Below, in pieces: positions 12,901 to 26,233 of a stretch of DNA of 64,000 bases. The position numbers were made by a program, and so were the translations under genes. The DNA is from Dipylidium caninum. Its lineage: Eukaryota; Platyhelminthes; Cestoda; Cyclophyllidea; Dipylidiidae. Position 1 is the first letter of the stretch; each line of letters starts with the position of its first letter. The DNA lies in contig QEYB01001162.1 of NCBI GenBank assembly GCA_017562135.1, forward strand, positions 62,001 through 126,000. The letters run 5' to 3'. The notes under the pieces were generated by a model. That model was not told the DNA's origin and ran no database searches. It was given only the letters and a program-made list of their open reading frames with translations.

Positions 12901-13341
12901 CTCGGTGAGTTGCCCTTCCTCTTCCCACTTCCCTCCCCCGCTCTCCTCCACGCCTGCCTCGAATGGTGCACTGCCCTGTGGACGCTCGTTCGAGCGTAGG
13001 CAAAGGCGGCTTGTCAGGACGGGAGACTAATCGGCCACCTCTTCTTGGCTTTCCTCCGCAGTTGGCAGATGAGAAGACCCACTCCTCCTCCTTCAACATG
13101 AATTCTCACGGCGGCAGGACCAACTCGGGTCGAATGAAGCCCCAGGGTAAGAGTCGTTGGCATTCACTTTCGCGTTCTCTTCTCCCAACTGCCTTGCTTT
13201 TGTCCCAACCCCGGGCTGAGCCGTCGCCTGCTCTCCGTCCACGAAAGCAAACGTGTCGTAGGGCAGGAAGCCTTGTATGTCACCGTTGATGGAGGATTCT
13301 ACTGAGGGGGCACGAGGAAGACGCCTTGGTGCACGCAGCCG

Positions 13342-13410
13342 ACCGCACCGCACCGCACCGCACCGCACCGCACCGCACCGCACCGCACCGCACCGCACCG
13401 CACCGCACCG
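13342..13410. repeat. (CCGCA)n expansion specific to the left arm
   Basis: About thirteen tandem copies of CCGCA. The homologous site on the right arm (around 23105-23130, read in reverse) has only one or two copies between the same flanks, so the expansion happened after the arms separated or was lost on one side. Confidence 0.9.
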
Positions 13411-14000
13411 AGGAGGCCGGCGAGGCTGACAATCTGCGGCGCAGGTCGGTGGGGCCCTCGGGTCCCACCTTTTCGCCAATTCCTCGAGCACACTCAACCA
13501 GCGTTGAGGCTTGCTTGTGCTGATGTCGAGGTGGCGTGGGTGCTTAGACAAGGCTGTGGACTCCGAAGTCACTCCACATCCACGAGGAGGTCGGGGCGAA
13601 ATCGTTGGGACCGTAGACGACGCGACAGTGTCGGTGTCGGTGGCGGTGGCGGTGGCGGTGGCGGTGGCGGCAAAAACTTGCCGAAATTCGCGACACCCTC
13701 ATGTATGAGTCCTTGAGGGTTCCCTCCTCAGTGTCAGAGCAGTTAACGCCTGTCTGAGACTTTCAGCAGTTTAGAAGGCGGTCGTTGTGTTTTTACCGCC
13801 GTCAACAGCACGCCAAAACGGGAGTGTCAGGGAGGAGGAGGACAACCGCCGACGGGGAAAGCAAGGGAAGGACGGAGGCCGCCCCGGGGATGTGACACTT
13901 CGGACACGAAGCAACAACATTGCGGGCGAGGCACAGCATTGACGTCGTCATGCATCGCGTCGATTAACTGGATAAAAAACCAAGAACGAAGAGCGAACAG

Positions 14001-14043
14001 CTCTCCTCCCACGCCTGCCTCGAATGGTGGACTGCCCTGTGGC
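14001..14043 (+). repeat. Short duplication at the inner end of the IR1 left arm
   Basis: Directly at the inner boundary of the left arm is a roughly 40-bp near-copy of sequence lying 1.05 kb upstream at about 12942-12982 (core CGCCTGCCTCGAATGGTG). One distinguishing base (GGTGGACTG versus GGTGCACTG) matches the right-arm version near 23490 and not the left-arm one. This suggests a junction formed by template switching. Confidence 0.7.
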
Positions 14044-17000
14044 GCTTCTTAACTCTGCCGCCCGTAAATGGCAGGTCCACAACATGCACGACGCTGATGG
14101 TGGCATTTTCAATTCAGATCAGAGCCTCTCGAGGGTTCGTCGACCTCCTTCGACCTGCGTATCCACAGGTGCAACATCAAGCATCCTCAATAGCAATGAA
14201 AAGCGAGAAAATGAGCTGTGGGAGTTTCTCTCTGTCATCTGAACAGCCTTGGGAAGAGGGCCAGTAACCCCCTCCCGCCACACCACGTCACTCGACACTT
14301 TCTCCCCATTTTCCCCTTCTCATGTCCCCCCCTTGACTGGCGTTCCAGCACATTCCGGTCTTCAAATAGACTTCTAGGCGAATGGACAATATTGAGTCGA
14401 TTCCAGAGGACGTTGAAGATATTTTTCGCTGTGTGGCCCACTTGGCTTCTGCCGTTTATGGACGGAGGCGCAAACTATGCGAAGGTGGTACGGAAATGAT
14501 GGCAAAAGCAGGAGTCTTCTGCGGCCCCTTTTCGACTAAAACCGACACCTCAAGTTGAGAAGTCCGCCCACAGGGTGGATGGGTTTGGGCAGAGGCAAGT
14601 TTTGCGCACCACCATTCTTTGGATTGGAAAACAAGCGGCGTCTCCACCGGCCCGCGACAGAGAATGGCCGAGGTCTTCGAGAAGAGCGGTTTTTCCCCTG
14701 ACAGACCTGTCGTTAAAAGCAGGCTTTTGGGGTGGTTGCCGCGAGGGCATTCGAGACGAGGCGGATGGAGCCTCGCCTCGCCGCGAAGAAGGCGCAACGA
14801 GGCAACGATAAAGTTTTTCGCGGCCGATTCCCCTCGGCCCAATGGCGCCTATTCCGTACTCTGATTTTCCGCTCGGTGCACAGTTTTCCTCCCGTTTATC
14901 TTTCACGCTGCTCTCCTCCGCCCGCCAGGAAGGCCATGCTGCCAGCAGCAGCAGCAGCAGTTTGTCTTGGAGCGGCAGCGCCCACCTCCACTTCCGGTGC
15001 TTTCATGTTGCACTCACCACTGAGCTCCCCTCTCGGTCCTTTTATCCATGGGAGAAAGTTAGGCAAGTGTTTGGAGGCGATCAGTGGAGAGTCTGTGGAT
15101 TTATTTTCTCCGCGCACTACCACAAGGTCCCAGGCCTGTAAGCGAGATCTGAGCGGGCTACTTCGCTGCCTCACCGCCAGACGTCTGCCATTTCGTCCGC
15201 TGGTCGGCTGCAGGCTGATCTGTGGCCAAACGGGCCCAGAGAGGAACCACCAATGTCTCGGAGAGCCAGTAGGGTTCATTCGGAGTGAAGTGAGGCCTCC
15301 TCAACCAGCCTGCCAACGACTAATTCCACCCTGTTTGTTTGTCGTTCTTCGAGTGACTCTTAAAACCACTTTTTAGTCGAATGGCCGTACTTTACGGCAG
15401 CTGGGCGGGCCTAGCGGGGAGGGACGACGAGTCCAGTTTCAAACTGTCCGGGAACGGTGGACAACTATTCGCGTTCGGAGGCGGATGTCGCTACTAAATT
15501 CCGTTTCTTTAGGAAATCCACTACACCTGAGTTGTGGCAAGAAAAAACACACACACAGGAGGCGCTTCGTCCAAATCACCCTGTAGCGATTCACCGGTCT
15601 TTCCTGCTGAACAGGATCCGCCAAGTAAGAGAGCACAGGCGACTGATCCTCTAGACCAACGTGAAACAGTTTAGTGAACGCCTCGGGTGGGGCGAGTTTT
15701 CGACAGACGCCGTCAAAGGAAACAGAGCATTCCGTGAGACAGCGGCTGGAGCAAACTGAAAGCCTCCGGAGGGCAGATATTTTGGAAGGAGGCGCAACTC
15801 GAAGCTCAAGTAACATCAACGAAAGAGAGGCGCTTGCGCCTCCCCGATGGATGATGGCAGCCCTCAAAAGTCTCAGCGATGACTAACCACTACTTTCCAT
15901 GCCTTGGTTTGCAGGCTTTGACGTCTCCTCGACCCGACTTGGTCCTGCCCTCCCAGCCGAGATCTACAGCCAACCCCCTGAGGATCAAGTTTAAGGTTCT
16001 TCTTCGTCGTGGCTGTCACCGGTCACCGATGCATCCCTTTCGGGAACAGATTCATCCACCTGTGCTCTTGGACCTCGAGGAGGAACCAGCGGTGTTCCTC
16101 GGGACCGCACGGAGGCGGGAGTTACCTCCACGGTGGGTGGGCGGTGCGGCGGTGCCGTGGGCACAAAAATCGCGAGGAACCCGTGGAGAGGCGCATCGCG
16201 TGTCCGCGGTCGTCCTCGCCGTCACCTTGCCGTATCGCCTTTGGGTTGTGGAAGACACTGAATGTACGTTGGCTCGGACGAACCCCGATTCTACGGCTTT
16301 CTTCTGTCCCCCCCCCTCCCCCCCAACCCCAGTAAGGCACCAATTGAGCAAGTTTTCCCGCCACAGTCGTGACGCGATGCGACATTAGGCGATCAAAGCT
16401 GAGTTAGCAGGCCGAAGAGACTCCAACGCACACTTTCACATCTTCTTGGCATTCAGGAAAGGCAAAAGGGGCACTTTGTAGGGGATAAGAGGAAATCACA
16501 ACTTTACTCACTGCTACAATGTCGCCTGACCTAATGCCCGGCCGGTGAGCGTGGAAGAAGGCAAAAAAACTCCCAGTAGGTGACCAACAAGAGGCGGATA
16601 AAAGCAATTTTTGAGGAGTGGCTCTTCACCAGCCACGCCAGCACGCTTGGGCAGAATCTAAGCCTGCCTGACTGGAGGTGCGTCAGTTATCGGCCCGAGA
16701 AAGGCACTAGAAGAGGCGAAGGACCCGGTTTCTCCCTCCAATCAGGAGCAGGTTTACCCTGAACCTCTTTAGGAGGGAAGAGGAGAAAAACGGGCTCCTG
16801 CAACCGCCCGGGAAGAGGAGAAGTCTGAGCGCACCCACTGTTTTCATTCGGCCGTGCTTTCGTCACAATCGAATTGTCCGTGATTCCACAAATCGTTGCG
16901 ATTGCGGACCATCGCAAGGTGGAGGAGGGGCGCCCCGGTAGGGGAAATCAGGTGAGAAATTCACAGCCATCTCACTCCACACCGAGATTTATCGCTACTT

Positions 17001-20000
17001 CCGTTGCCTCGCCTCGCCTCTAATGGCGATAGTTGTAAAAAACTTATCCGCTTTCTCAGTGGAACCCGGCCTTTTGAGCCTCCGTCGTGGGCGGATTCTC
17101 AGGCCTCCTCGCCCGCCGACGCGGTGACTAAAACGCCCGATTGAGGCGCCAGGGCGCGGGGATGTGGGAGAACTTAGAAAGATGAGCCTCCACATCATTA
17201 AAGGCCTCGTCATCATCGTGGACGCCACCTATGCCTTCTAGTGAGCGGTGGAGCGGTGGGGTTAGCAACGGCTGCACTGAGCTTCCACTTCTTTCATCAC
17301 CTCGTCTCGGGAGGGTGGAGGTGGACGAGGAGCAAGTCGAAGACATGTGAGGATCTCCCGTGACGACGTCCGGCCCTCACTGCTCGGGTCTGTCGACGAA
17401 TTTCGGTTGCGGCTTCTAGTGTCATCTTCAACCTGGTCAGTGAGACGAAGGTCTCATGAAAAACACTTAGCGAAATAGACGCTTTCTCGAATGTGGTAGT
17501 TGATAAATTCCGGGTCGAAGTTGCCCGAATTTTTATTTGTCCTTCTCACCCGCGAGTACAGACCCGATGAAGTCTGTACAGTCGACTCTTTCGTGAGAAC
17601 GGGGAGATTTCGTGGGTGTGAGGCGTGTGCTGGCAGATGATGCGCTTGCGATAAACGCGTCCAAAATCTGCTCTTCAGGAAGTCTATGTTCACCACCGCG
17701 CCGGAGCTCTGGCCGATAATGTGGACGCCGCCTCTGCCATCCATTACGTTCCCCAGTGAGTGGAAGACTGCGACGACCATCAGCTGTGCTGATCTTCCAA
17801 CTCCTCATCAATCGTTCCGGAAGATTGGAGGTGGGCGAGGAATGAGACAATGCCTCGTGAGGGTCCACTGCAGGAGGCAGAGACTTTGATCGGGAGGCGG
17901 GTGTAGCTGCAGTCACCGACTCTCCACTTGGGGTTGGGCGGAGCAAAGTCGGCCGGCGTCGGAAGTGTCGGCGGCGACCTCCGGCCGATTCCTCAGCCGG
18001 CCAACCCAGTTCTCACATTGGAGAATTTTTTAAAAGCGAAAATCCGCAATTTACGCGAACGCTAGACGCGTCTACGAATAACATGGCGGCAGTGCGAACT
18101 GGTGGTGCAGTTCTGCCAGCGATTTTAGCCGCACCCTTCACAGCCGGAGTGGAACGACTAATCAATCGCCGAGAATAAAGAAATCTCGTCAGTGGCAAAG
18201 CCTGTGCTGGAAGGTGAGGAGGTTCCCTTGCGACTTTCGCTGAACGATTACGGAAATTTTTTTCGGTGCAACCTGCGTCCCCTCAAGCTTGCTCACAGCC
18301 ATAATTTACATCGAGGAGCCACGAGCCCACCGCCAAACACCACCGCTTTCCCTGGGGCGTAGGGAAGCCGACACGACCAAATGGTGCACTCGCGCTGTCA
18401 ATGTCAACTGAAGGTGGTGAAAGTTCACTCCTCAAGGACACTGTTATGTTGCGATGCGGAGAAGGCACCACCACCGGCCACTGGGGCTGGCGGTGAAATG
18501 GAGTGGGAGCGGGCGGGTCGCGGAGTATGCGGCTGCCGAGGTCGGCGGTGCCGCGTGGGACATGTCGGTGGCCCTCTGTTCATCTGCCTCGAGTCGTGCA
18601 ACTTCCTGAGCACTAACTGCAGGTTGGCCGGTATGCAGTAGGCATTTCGGATAGAAGGGAAGAGAGGGCCTACTGCAAGCCAGGGAGGCAGTTCTCCGCC
18701 CGTGGCAACGGGAAGCACCTGTGGTGATTCATGGCAGCCGCTTGGTGGGTCGCTTTGGCGTACACATCGCAAGTCCCTCGCCGATTGATAGCTTTATCTT
18801 TGGACAGAGGCTTTATGCGGCTGTTTTCTCGCCATTTACCTCTCGATGAATGACATGGGGGAGAGGAGGTGGGCGTGGCATCGGTGCAGGTAAGGAGCGG
18901 TGAGTTGTGGGGCGGTTGTGGAAAAAACGCGACTTCGGGCCAAATTTAGGCAGCGCGATGTCGATTCCCCCATCAAAGACTTGGGCCAAAGCGGCATCAA
19001 CAAGTAGGATGTCGCCCGCCGAATGCACCTCCGCACTGGAGAGGCGCGCAAAAGTGGCGCATTGGGGCAAAATGGAGGAGCTGATCTAAAACGGGACAGA
19101 TTGCTTTCTTCGGGCGGTGGGAAATCACAACTCTACTCATTATTGTTATTTGCTCGCGATTTGGCTTGCCTTTTTCTTTTTGGGGACGTATACTCTGACA
19201 TGACTCGCTACTGATAAGCTAAGTGAGTAGTATGCCCATGGTCCGGTCTGAGCTTGGGATTTTGCGACCAAGGGAACATCAGCTCGCGTATGAGTGTTTA
19301 TGACGCGTTTCGGAGGGAAATAACCTACCCATCGTCATGGTAAATGTCATGCATACAATGCAAATAAACCTTCCTCCTGCTCTTCCCAACAAAAAAGGGG
19401 ATGTTGCGAACCGAAAAACCTTCTGGTTGTTTACCAGCAAACCACCTTTCGAGAGCTCCATTTTCAGTTCACTGACCTCAGAAAAGGTAGGATCGCGATT
19501 ATTTCACTGTGCAGAATACCCAAAAGTGGCTTTGGGTGGCCAACCCGACACCCGAAACTTTAACTCATCTTAGGCAGACTTCGATGGTTCACAAGTCAAA
19601 ACTGACGAGAAGCATCGCGTAAAGACAGGCGTACCCGCCGTTGGAAGGATTCGAGACGCAAACAAGCGTTATCTCACTGAATTATCTCCTTTCACCCTCC
19701 CTGAAAGTCCTCGTAGCGGTTGCTTGACGCAAGTAGTGGGAATCCGCCATTCTTCCACGTTAGTACGTCAACATAATGGCCGCGAACTGTCCCCGTGATG
19801 GCCTAAACTTCATTCTGATTGCGAAAAACCCTCAGTTTAGACTGGCGTTTCCACCAGTCCATTCGTGTCAGTGGATAGGCACGACGATTACTTTTCAAGG
19901 TGGTGTGACAGGCGTGGGAAAAATGAGGCGGCTCCCGGTCTCGTGCTTGCGCTCGAGGCGTCGACGGGGCGAAGGGGTCGGGGCGCACCGCGGATCCACG

Positions 20001-22545
20001 TTCCGCGCCATCGGTGGACTGAAGAATGAGACTTTTTGAGGCCAAAAAATTCCCATATTTAATCAACTTCCGGTGTATTGTCATACACCGGGCCAGCGCG
20101 TGGGGGAGGCAAAATCTTCCTTACTAAGAAAAACGCAAAATATCCTTAATTTCTGGGAGAAGGAGAGCAGGTAGCCTTCCAAACTCGCTGCTCTCCAATC
20201 CCTTTAACTGGCACTTTTATGAGAAGAATGTTGGTGCAGTAACCGTCGATCCTCTGCCCTCCCCTGCTCCAGGTCGTCCGATGCCCAACGAGAAGGAGGC
20301 GCTTTCACCCTTAGCTTCGCTTCTTTGGAAGTTGGGGACGAGGTGGGTTGGAGTAGAGGCAGACAAGGAAGCGAGGATAGCAAGGCGACAAAGGAGCTCA
20401 ATGCGAGTCTGCCAAGAGAGCGGGGCTGAAGGTGCCAGGTGGGTGGCCGCAGACGGGAGGCCTGACAGTTCTGGGGGACTTGTTTTGACGGCTATCAGGA
20501 GGCGGACTTCCGAGGGTCACCAGATGCCGGCAGACCTCTCGCATGGGCGTGGAGAAGTCGGCCTGCCCTGCAGAGCACTTGCATCTCCTCCGCCCGGCAG
20601 ACGGTCATTTGGCCAGCCGAATTTTCCTGTCTACGTCTCCTCTTTTGGCCACACGAAGGGTAGTGTGACGTGGCTGTGTGCGAGTGATGCCTACGCCAGA
20701 GAGTAAAATGTCGGAGACCGGTTCTGCCACGGGGGACGGCGAGACTGTCCGGTCTGGACGTCAATGTCGGTGGAGTGATTGAATACTCCTTAGCGGACGC
20801 TTTTCCTCTGAGTTCCATTTAGCGGTGACAGAAAGGGAAGACAGCGACTGAGTCCGAGGCGTCAGCAACTACCAATTAGTTTGCGGTGGAAGCTCGATTT
20901 GTGGATCCATGAAAACACCTGGCTGGTGGGTCCTTCGCCCCCGCTTTCGACGTGGACGTAGTCGGTGCCTCCGAGGTCTGTTTGGGTGACTTCGACAACA
21001 GTCCCCGCGTCGCCCCCTTGAGCCATTCGCGCACCCTCATGCCTTCGTTCGGACGGGACGAGGGAGGTCCTCGTTCACCTTTCCCACAGACAAATTCTGC
21101 AAGAATGTGTGTTTCGTCGTCTCCACCTTGCAGTCGACTTCCACCAAATCGTCAGTCTATCAAAACTCGGGCTTCTTCGCCCCCACGGGAAGGCAGCCCA
21201 ACCAAATCGACGCTTCTCCTGTCTGGCGGTTGGATGAGCAGATTAGTGGCGATGCAGAACCTGCCTCGAGTTGCCCCGTGGTATCATTTTCTGCTCCACC
21301 CTTCTTGTTCGCTCTCTGCGCCCTTGCTGTCCGACAGATCCGCTGAACAGGGTCTACATGCGGAACCGAGGCGTACGGTTTCTCAACACGACAAAAGAGG
21401 GGAGGAACGAAATAAGAGGGCTGCCGGGGCGGCAGAGAAATTGCGGGAGGCGTGCGACTCACGAGTTCACGCTGTAGCCTGCGTTGGATGCACAGGCGCC
21501 TCCTTGAGGCGACTGTCGCCGTGGTAGACTTCCCTGCAGTCGATTCCACTTTCCATGGACCGGTCTCCAAACGCCACAGCGCAGTACGACACGTGGTGCA
21601 TGGATTGCCTGAGGTTGAGGGAAGGCGCCACGGGCAGTGTACACTGGAAATGCCTCATAAAACTGTTTCCTTGGAGCCCTCATGTCCCCGTTTGCCCCCA
21701 AAAAATGCTAAAATCCGTGATGGTATTCAAACCTTTCGCGTTTTATTGGTGCATTGTGGCGTGTGGGGACTTCCTTTGCCCTCTGCATCTACTCAGCGTC
21801 GGCACCAAAGCGAGTGGACCGCGGAGCGCAAGCTCCATGGCCTCTCGATAGCGAAACACCCTTGCAATCAACTCCACACCGTCCAGACTGTTGAACCCTC
21901 AAGGTAGGTGCATTCACGAGATGCTTGGCTGAGGAAAAGGGCAAATAAAACAGCGAAGCCGGTGAAAAAGTGTCTCGTCTTTTGCCTCTCAGATACTCAA
22001 AATCAGCACAGTTTTGACTCTCGCCTGCCACGCCCCATTTGGCTTGGGATAACAAAAAATCGTGACACAAAGTGAGCACTTTAAGGCGTCAGAAGAATGC
22101 ATCTATTGCGGGAGAAATGACATGTCTGCCAGCAAACATTCACTTTGGTCGCACGAGCTCCGCGTCCTTCTGTCCGGTTGGGCCTGGACGGCGACCCACA
22201 CCAACTCAGACGGACTCGGCGGGCGAGAGAGCGACTGTCTGCGGGTCAGACGGAGTTTTGGTGGGGAGAGCGGGGCGGATGGGGCGAAAAGTCCTGGTTA
22301 AATGGCGACACACATGAGTAGCAGGCAAGTGAGAGTGCGAAGGAGGCGCGGATGATTCGTGGAAGCCCCCGAGTCGCCACTCCCTCCGGGATGAATTGTC
22401 CCTTGTGTCGGCACCTTGGAAATGTAATGCCATCGGCCTGAAAGAGATTGGCATGACGCTAAGTGCCCGGGAAAGCTGCCTCCTGCCACTGGTTTTTTCC
22501 CCTAACTCCCATCAAAGGCGATTGGAGTAAATTACGTGAGGAAGT
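14044..22545. other. IR1 spacer, no convincing gene
   Basis: About 8.5 kb of sequence not repeated in the arms. I saw no recognisable domain on either strand. Minus-strand open stretches around 17128-17346 and 17454-17946 look somewhat protein-like (acidic HDDDEAFNDVEAHLSKF, for example) but could not be assigned. Two local blocks share a short similar motif around AAATCACAACT (about 16490 and 19130), and two others around 17290-17360 and 17780-17860 resemble each other. Confidence 0.5.
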
Positions 22546-25439
22546 GAGCTGTTCGCTTTTCATTCTTGGTTTTTAATCCAGTTAATTGACGGGATGCATG
22601 ACGACGTCAATGCTGTGCCTCGCCCGCAATGTTGTTGCTTCTTGTCCGAAGTGTCACATCCCCGGGGTGGCCTCCGTCCTTCCCCTGTCCCCGTCGGCGG
22701 TTCCCCTCCCCTTCCCTGACACTCCCGATTGTGGCGTGCTGTTGACGGCGGTGAAAACACAACGACCGCCTTCTAAACAACCGAAGTCTCAGACAGGCGT
22801 TAACTGCTCTGACACTAAGGGCGGAAACCTCAAGGACTCGTACAATAGAATGTCGCGAATTTCGGCAAGTTTTTTGCCGGCACCGACACCGTCGTGTCGT
22901 CTACGGTCCCAACGATTTCGCCCCGACCTCCTCGTGGAGGTGGAGTGACTTCGGAGTCCACAGGCTTGTCTAAGCACCGAAGCCACCTTGGCATCATCCC
23001 CACCAAACCTCAACGCTGGTTGAGTGTGCTCGAGGAATTCGCGAAAAGGTGAGACACGAGGGCCCCACCGACCTCCGCAGCAGATTCTCGGCCTCGCCAG
23101 CCTCCTCGGTGTGGTGCGGCAGGCTGCGCTCACGGAAGTGTCTTCCTCGTGTCCCCTCACTAGAAACCTCCATCAACGGCGACACACAAGACTTCCAGCC
23201 CGACGACACGTTTGCCTTCGTGGACAGAGAGCAGGCGACGGCTCGGCCCAGGGGTTGGGACAAAGAGAAAGGCAGTTGGGAGAAGAGAACGCGAACGTGA
23301 ATGCAAAAAACTATTACCCTGGGGCTTTATTCGATCGAAGTTGGTCCCGGCGCCGTGAGAAGTGATGTTGAATGAGGAGGAGTGAGTCTTCTCAGCTGCC
23401 AGCTGCGGACGAAAGCCAAGAAAAGGTGGCTGATTAGTCTCCGGTCCTGACAAGCCCACTTTGCCTACGCTCGAACGAGCGGCCACAGGGCAGTCCACCA
23501 TTCGAGGGGGCCGCGGAGGAGAGCGGGGGAGAGAAAGGGAAAGAGGGAGGACAACTCACCGAGCGGCTGGTGTCGTCTGCGTCTGTGATGATGGTCGGGT
23601 TATCTGGAGGGAGGAAAAACAAGTGGACGTGAGACGCTGGCGGACCTCGGGCCACAGGCGTTGGGCACCCTCGGTGACTACGCCGGGTGACAGTGTGAGA
23701 AATCAAAACTCGCGAGGGTGTCCAAGCTCCAGCCAGACTGAGTCGAGGTGGCAACAGAGCAAACTCATGTTGGCACATCTGCGGAACTGGCAAGTTGGCG
23801 GCCACTTTGGGCGGTGATGCGACTTTTTGCTACAGAAAATCTGGCGTGATTCCGACAACTTTCCATTGGCAGACGGGGGGAGCATACACCACTGTCATGT
23901 CCACAAGAAGGAAACAAAACAGTGTGCGTTCTGAGTTAAAAGTCAGATCACTTTGAGCTTTGGACTTTAGATTCTTCGCTTGCCCAGCCGTTTGGACATG
24001 GCGGCCAGCGAAGCACCCCAAATGAAGCAATCGCCCTTGGCGTTGGGGGAACAAATGCCCCGTGGGTGATTTGCAGCACCGAAGGCGCCTTCGGAGCAAC
24101 ACGATGTCGTTCCCTCAGACCCAACGAGGCGTCAAAGGCGTGTTTCGGTGCTTGCAGAGCCTTCACGGACGGTCTGCTAACCCACCTGTGGAGGCGTCTG
24201 CGTAAGACGTCTTTTCGTGCAAAAGCCTACCACTTGGTGTTACCGTCTCAAATGCTGCCTCCGCGTCGTGGTCTGAGGCGAATGTGCCGAGAGTGACGTT
24301 GGGGAAGATGACCGAACTTCATTTGGACGACTGCTCGAGGCGACGACCACCTCGGCCGCAAGTAGGCTAGCGAGAAGGCGTGAGGAGACGTGAGGAGGCG
24401 TGGAAGACGAGGCTGATGGACGCGGTTTTGGTTGTCATCTTCAAATGATCTTTTAAGACACTCGTAAAGCCCTCGAATTAAGAAGCGTGTGGCCGCGAAA
24501 ACCATTTCCCCAAAATACTAGCTTCACTTGGCACAACGGAGCCGACGCATTCCGCAGGGAACAGATGCACACGAGGCCCTTTTTTCGGTCGTGCAGAGGT
24601 CCACGGAGGGAGGCGTGAGACGAGTGACAGGCACACAAACTGACTGTCAAAAGCGATGTCGCCTTGACACTCGGTGCGTCTGCCTGGCTGTTGCGGGCAG
24701 CACACGCGGAGGGGTGCGGCGGAGCACAGTTGTGCGAGCGCTCAAGGGACGGCTTCACCTCGTCCCTCGTCCGACTGCCAAGACATTTTACGCACTCTCG
24801 CAGGGTGCGGAGGCTCGCTGAACACCGTCCCGGGGGTGGGGTGAAGTGCGTGGTGGCGATGGTGGTGGCGGGGAACGGGGCGAGGAGTGTTCGCTGCCTG
24901 GCATGCTCGCGCACACGTCGAGTCGGTGGAGGCGCATCCGCGGCTTCGTGAGCCACCACCGCGGCAGCAGTGACGCCCAGCCTCACCGCTCCTCGGGGCG
25001 TCTTCACTTGTGCGCAGCGACGAGTTCTGTCGAGTTCACCGATGGCAGCGGTGGGAATGCGCACCGAGTGAGAGGCACCGCCTTCACGAAGTCTGGTGAG
25101 ACAACAGCGTTGGGAGGAGGCAGTAAACGAGGAAGTTGTACTTCTACGTCTGCATCAGCAGGCCGGCGACTGTGGCGTGTCGACTGGCGAGCTGTCAGCA
25201 GATCAGAAGAACTGCCGCAAATTGGCCAAACTCAGAGTGACGCCTTCCTGACGCCTTCGGTCAGGCATAGCGACTGCACCTCCCACGAGAGGCGCCTCTT
25301 GTGGCGATGCGCACCAGCAGGAGGTTCACTGCCTCGCCACGGCCCGAGGAGGGAGGTGGTGCGTGACAGGTCGACGTGAAACAAGTGACAATTTGCCCAT
25401 CAGCGTGGACGAGTGACCCTCGGAGAGAGTGATTGTCCG

Positions 25440-25545
25440 CCCAGGCGAGTGGGACGGGGGCAAGTGGATGGGAGGGGGGGAGGAGAGGGGGGAGGAGAGG
25501 GGAGGGGGGAGGGGGAGGAGAGGGGAGGGGAGGGGAGGCAGTCGG
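25440..25545. repeat. Polypurine G-rich tract
   Basis: About 100 bp composed almost entirely of G and A with many runs of four or more G (GAGGGGGGAGGAGAGGGG type). It could form triplex or G-quadruplex structures. The left arm counterpart near 10800-10870 is the complementary pyrimidine-rich sequence with a run of C. Confidence 0.8.
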
Positions 25546-26174
25546 TAAAGCGGGAGGTGGGCAAGTTCAGCCGACAGCCACTTAGTCGACCTTGTCATTG
25601 AATGAAGGGGTAGAAGTGGAGGTGGAGGCTGCGGTGGAGGCGGAGGTGGGGGCGGAGAGAAGCTGCCACTCCCGAATGTCCGCATTCGTCCGAGTGTGGC
25701 CACCAACTGTCCCCGTCCATCTCACCGAGTGACACAGAAGCACCTCCTCTCGGACAGCGCCGTCCCTCAAGTCAACTTGCACACGGGGACGGGGTGTGCG
25801 GAGGGAAGGAGAGGGCATTCTTTCGTTTGACGCAGAGACATGTTGTCAGGAGTTTCGGGACAAGTGAATCGCCATTCGGAATGGAGGCGCAGAAGCACGG
25901 GTGCAGCAGACCCGTGGATTCCCCTCAAACCGCGAAAGACTGGGCACTCGTACGACTACTCGGTCGTCCTTGTCGCCATCCCTCGTCCACGCAGGTGCTG
26001 CGCGAACGACGAACCGCGATGCACCACCCACTGGCGGCAGAAGGCGTGCCACCGAAATTCTTCTCAACCGATGACACAACACCGCCGCTACCTGTGGCAC
26101 GGAGAGTGGAGAGACTAGAGGCGGCGGTGGTGGTGGTGGTGGTGGTGGCGATGAGGAGAGGCAGAGTGTAGCTT

Positions 26175-26185
26175 TTCTCTCTCTT

Positions 26186-26231
<46 letters not shown>
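26175..26231. repeat. (CT)n(CA)n compound dinucleotide repeat
   Basis: Compound repeat in the IR1 right arm. A second (TC)n run is at about 26957-27015 and an (AC)n run at about 27314-27343. The left arm counterparts have much shorter dinucleotide runs, for example GTGTGTG near 10126-10140. Confidence 0.9.

Positions 26232-26233
<2 letters not shown>

Larger units (their letters stand above)
4096..14003 (+). repeat. IR1 left arm, giant diverged inverted repeat
   Basis: This 9.9 kb segment recurs in reverse complement at 22546-31185. Matched anchors include GTACTGCGAATCTGCACG (4096) with its complement ending at 31185; the CCTACCTGAGCxGAC block (4210) with 31050; the wash of sequence around 4450 with 30830; 6640 with 28830; 9470 with 27140; 12490 with 23940; and 13980 with 22570. 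Order is preserved throughout. In sampled blocks the arms differ at a noticeable fraction of bases and by many microsatellite length changes, so this is an old duplication and not an assembly mirror. I found no conserved protein in it. The long open frames here are GC- and microsatellite-driven (runs of Pro, Arg, Ser, His). Confidence 0.9.
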
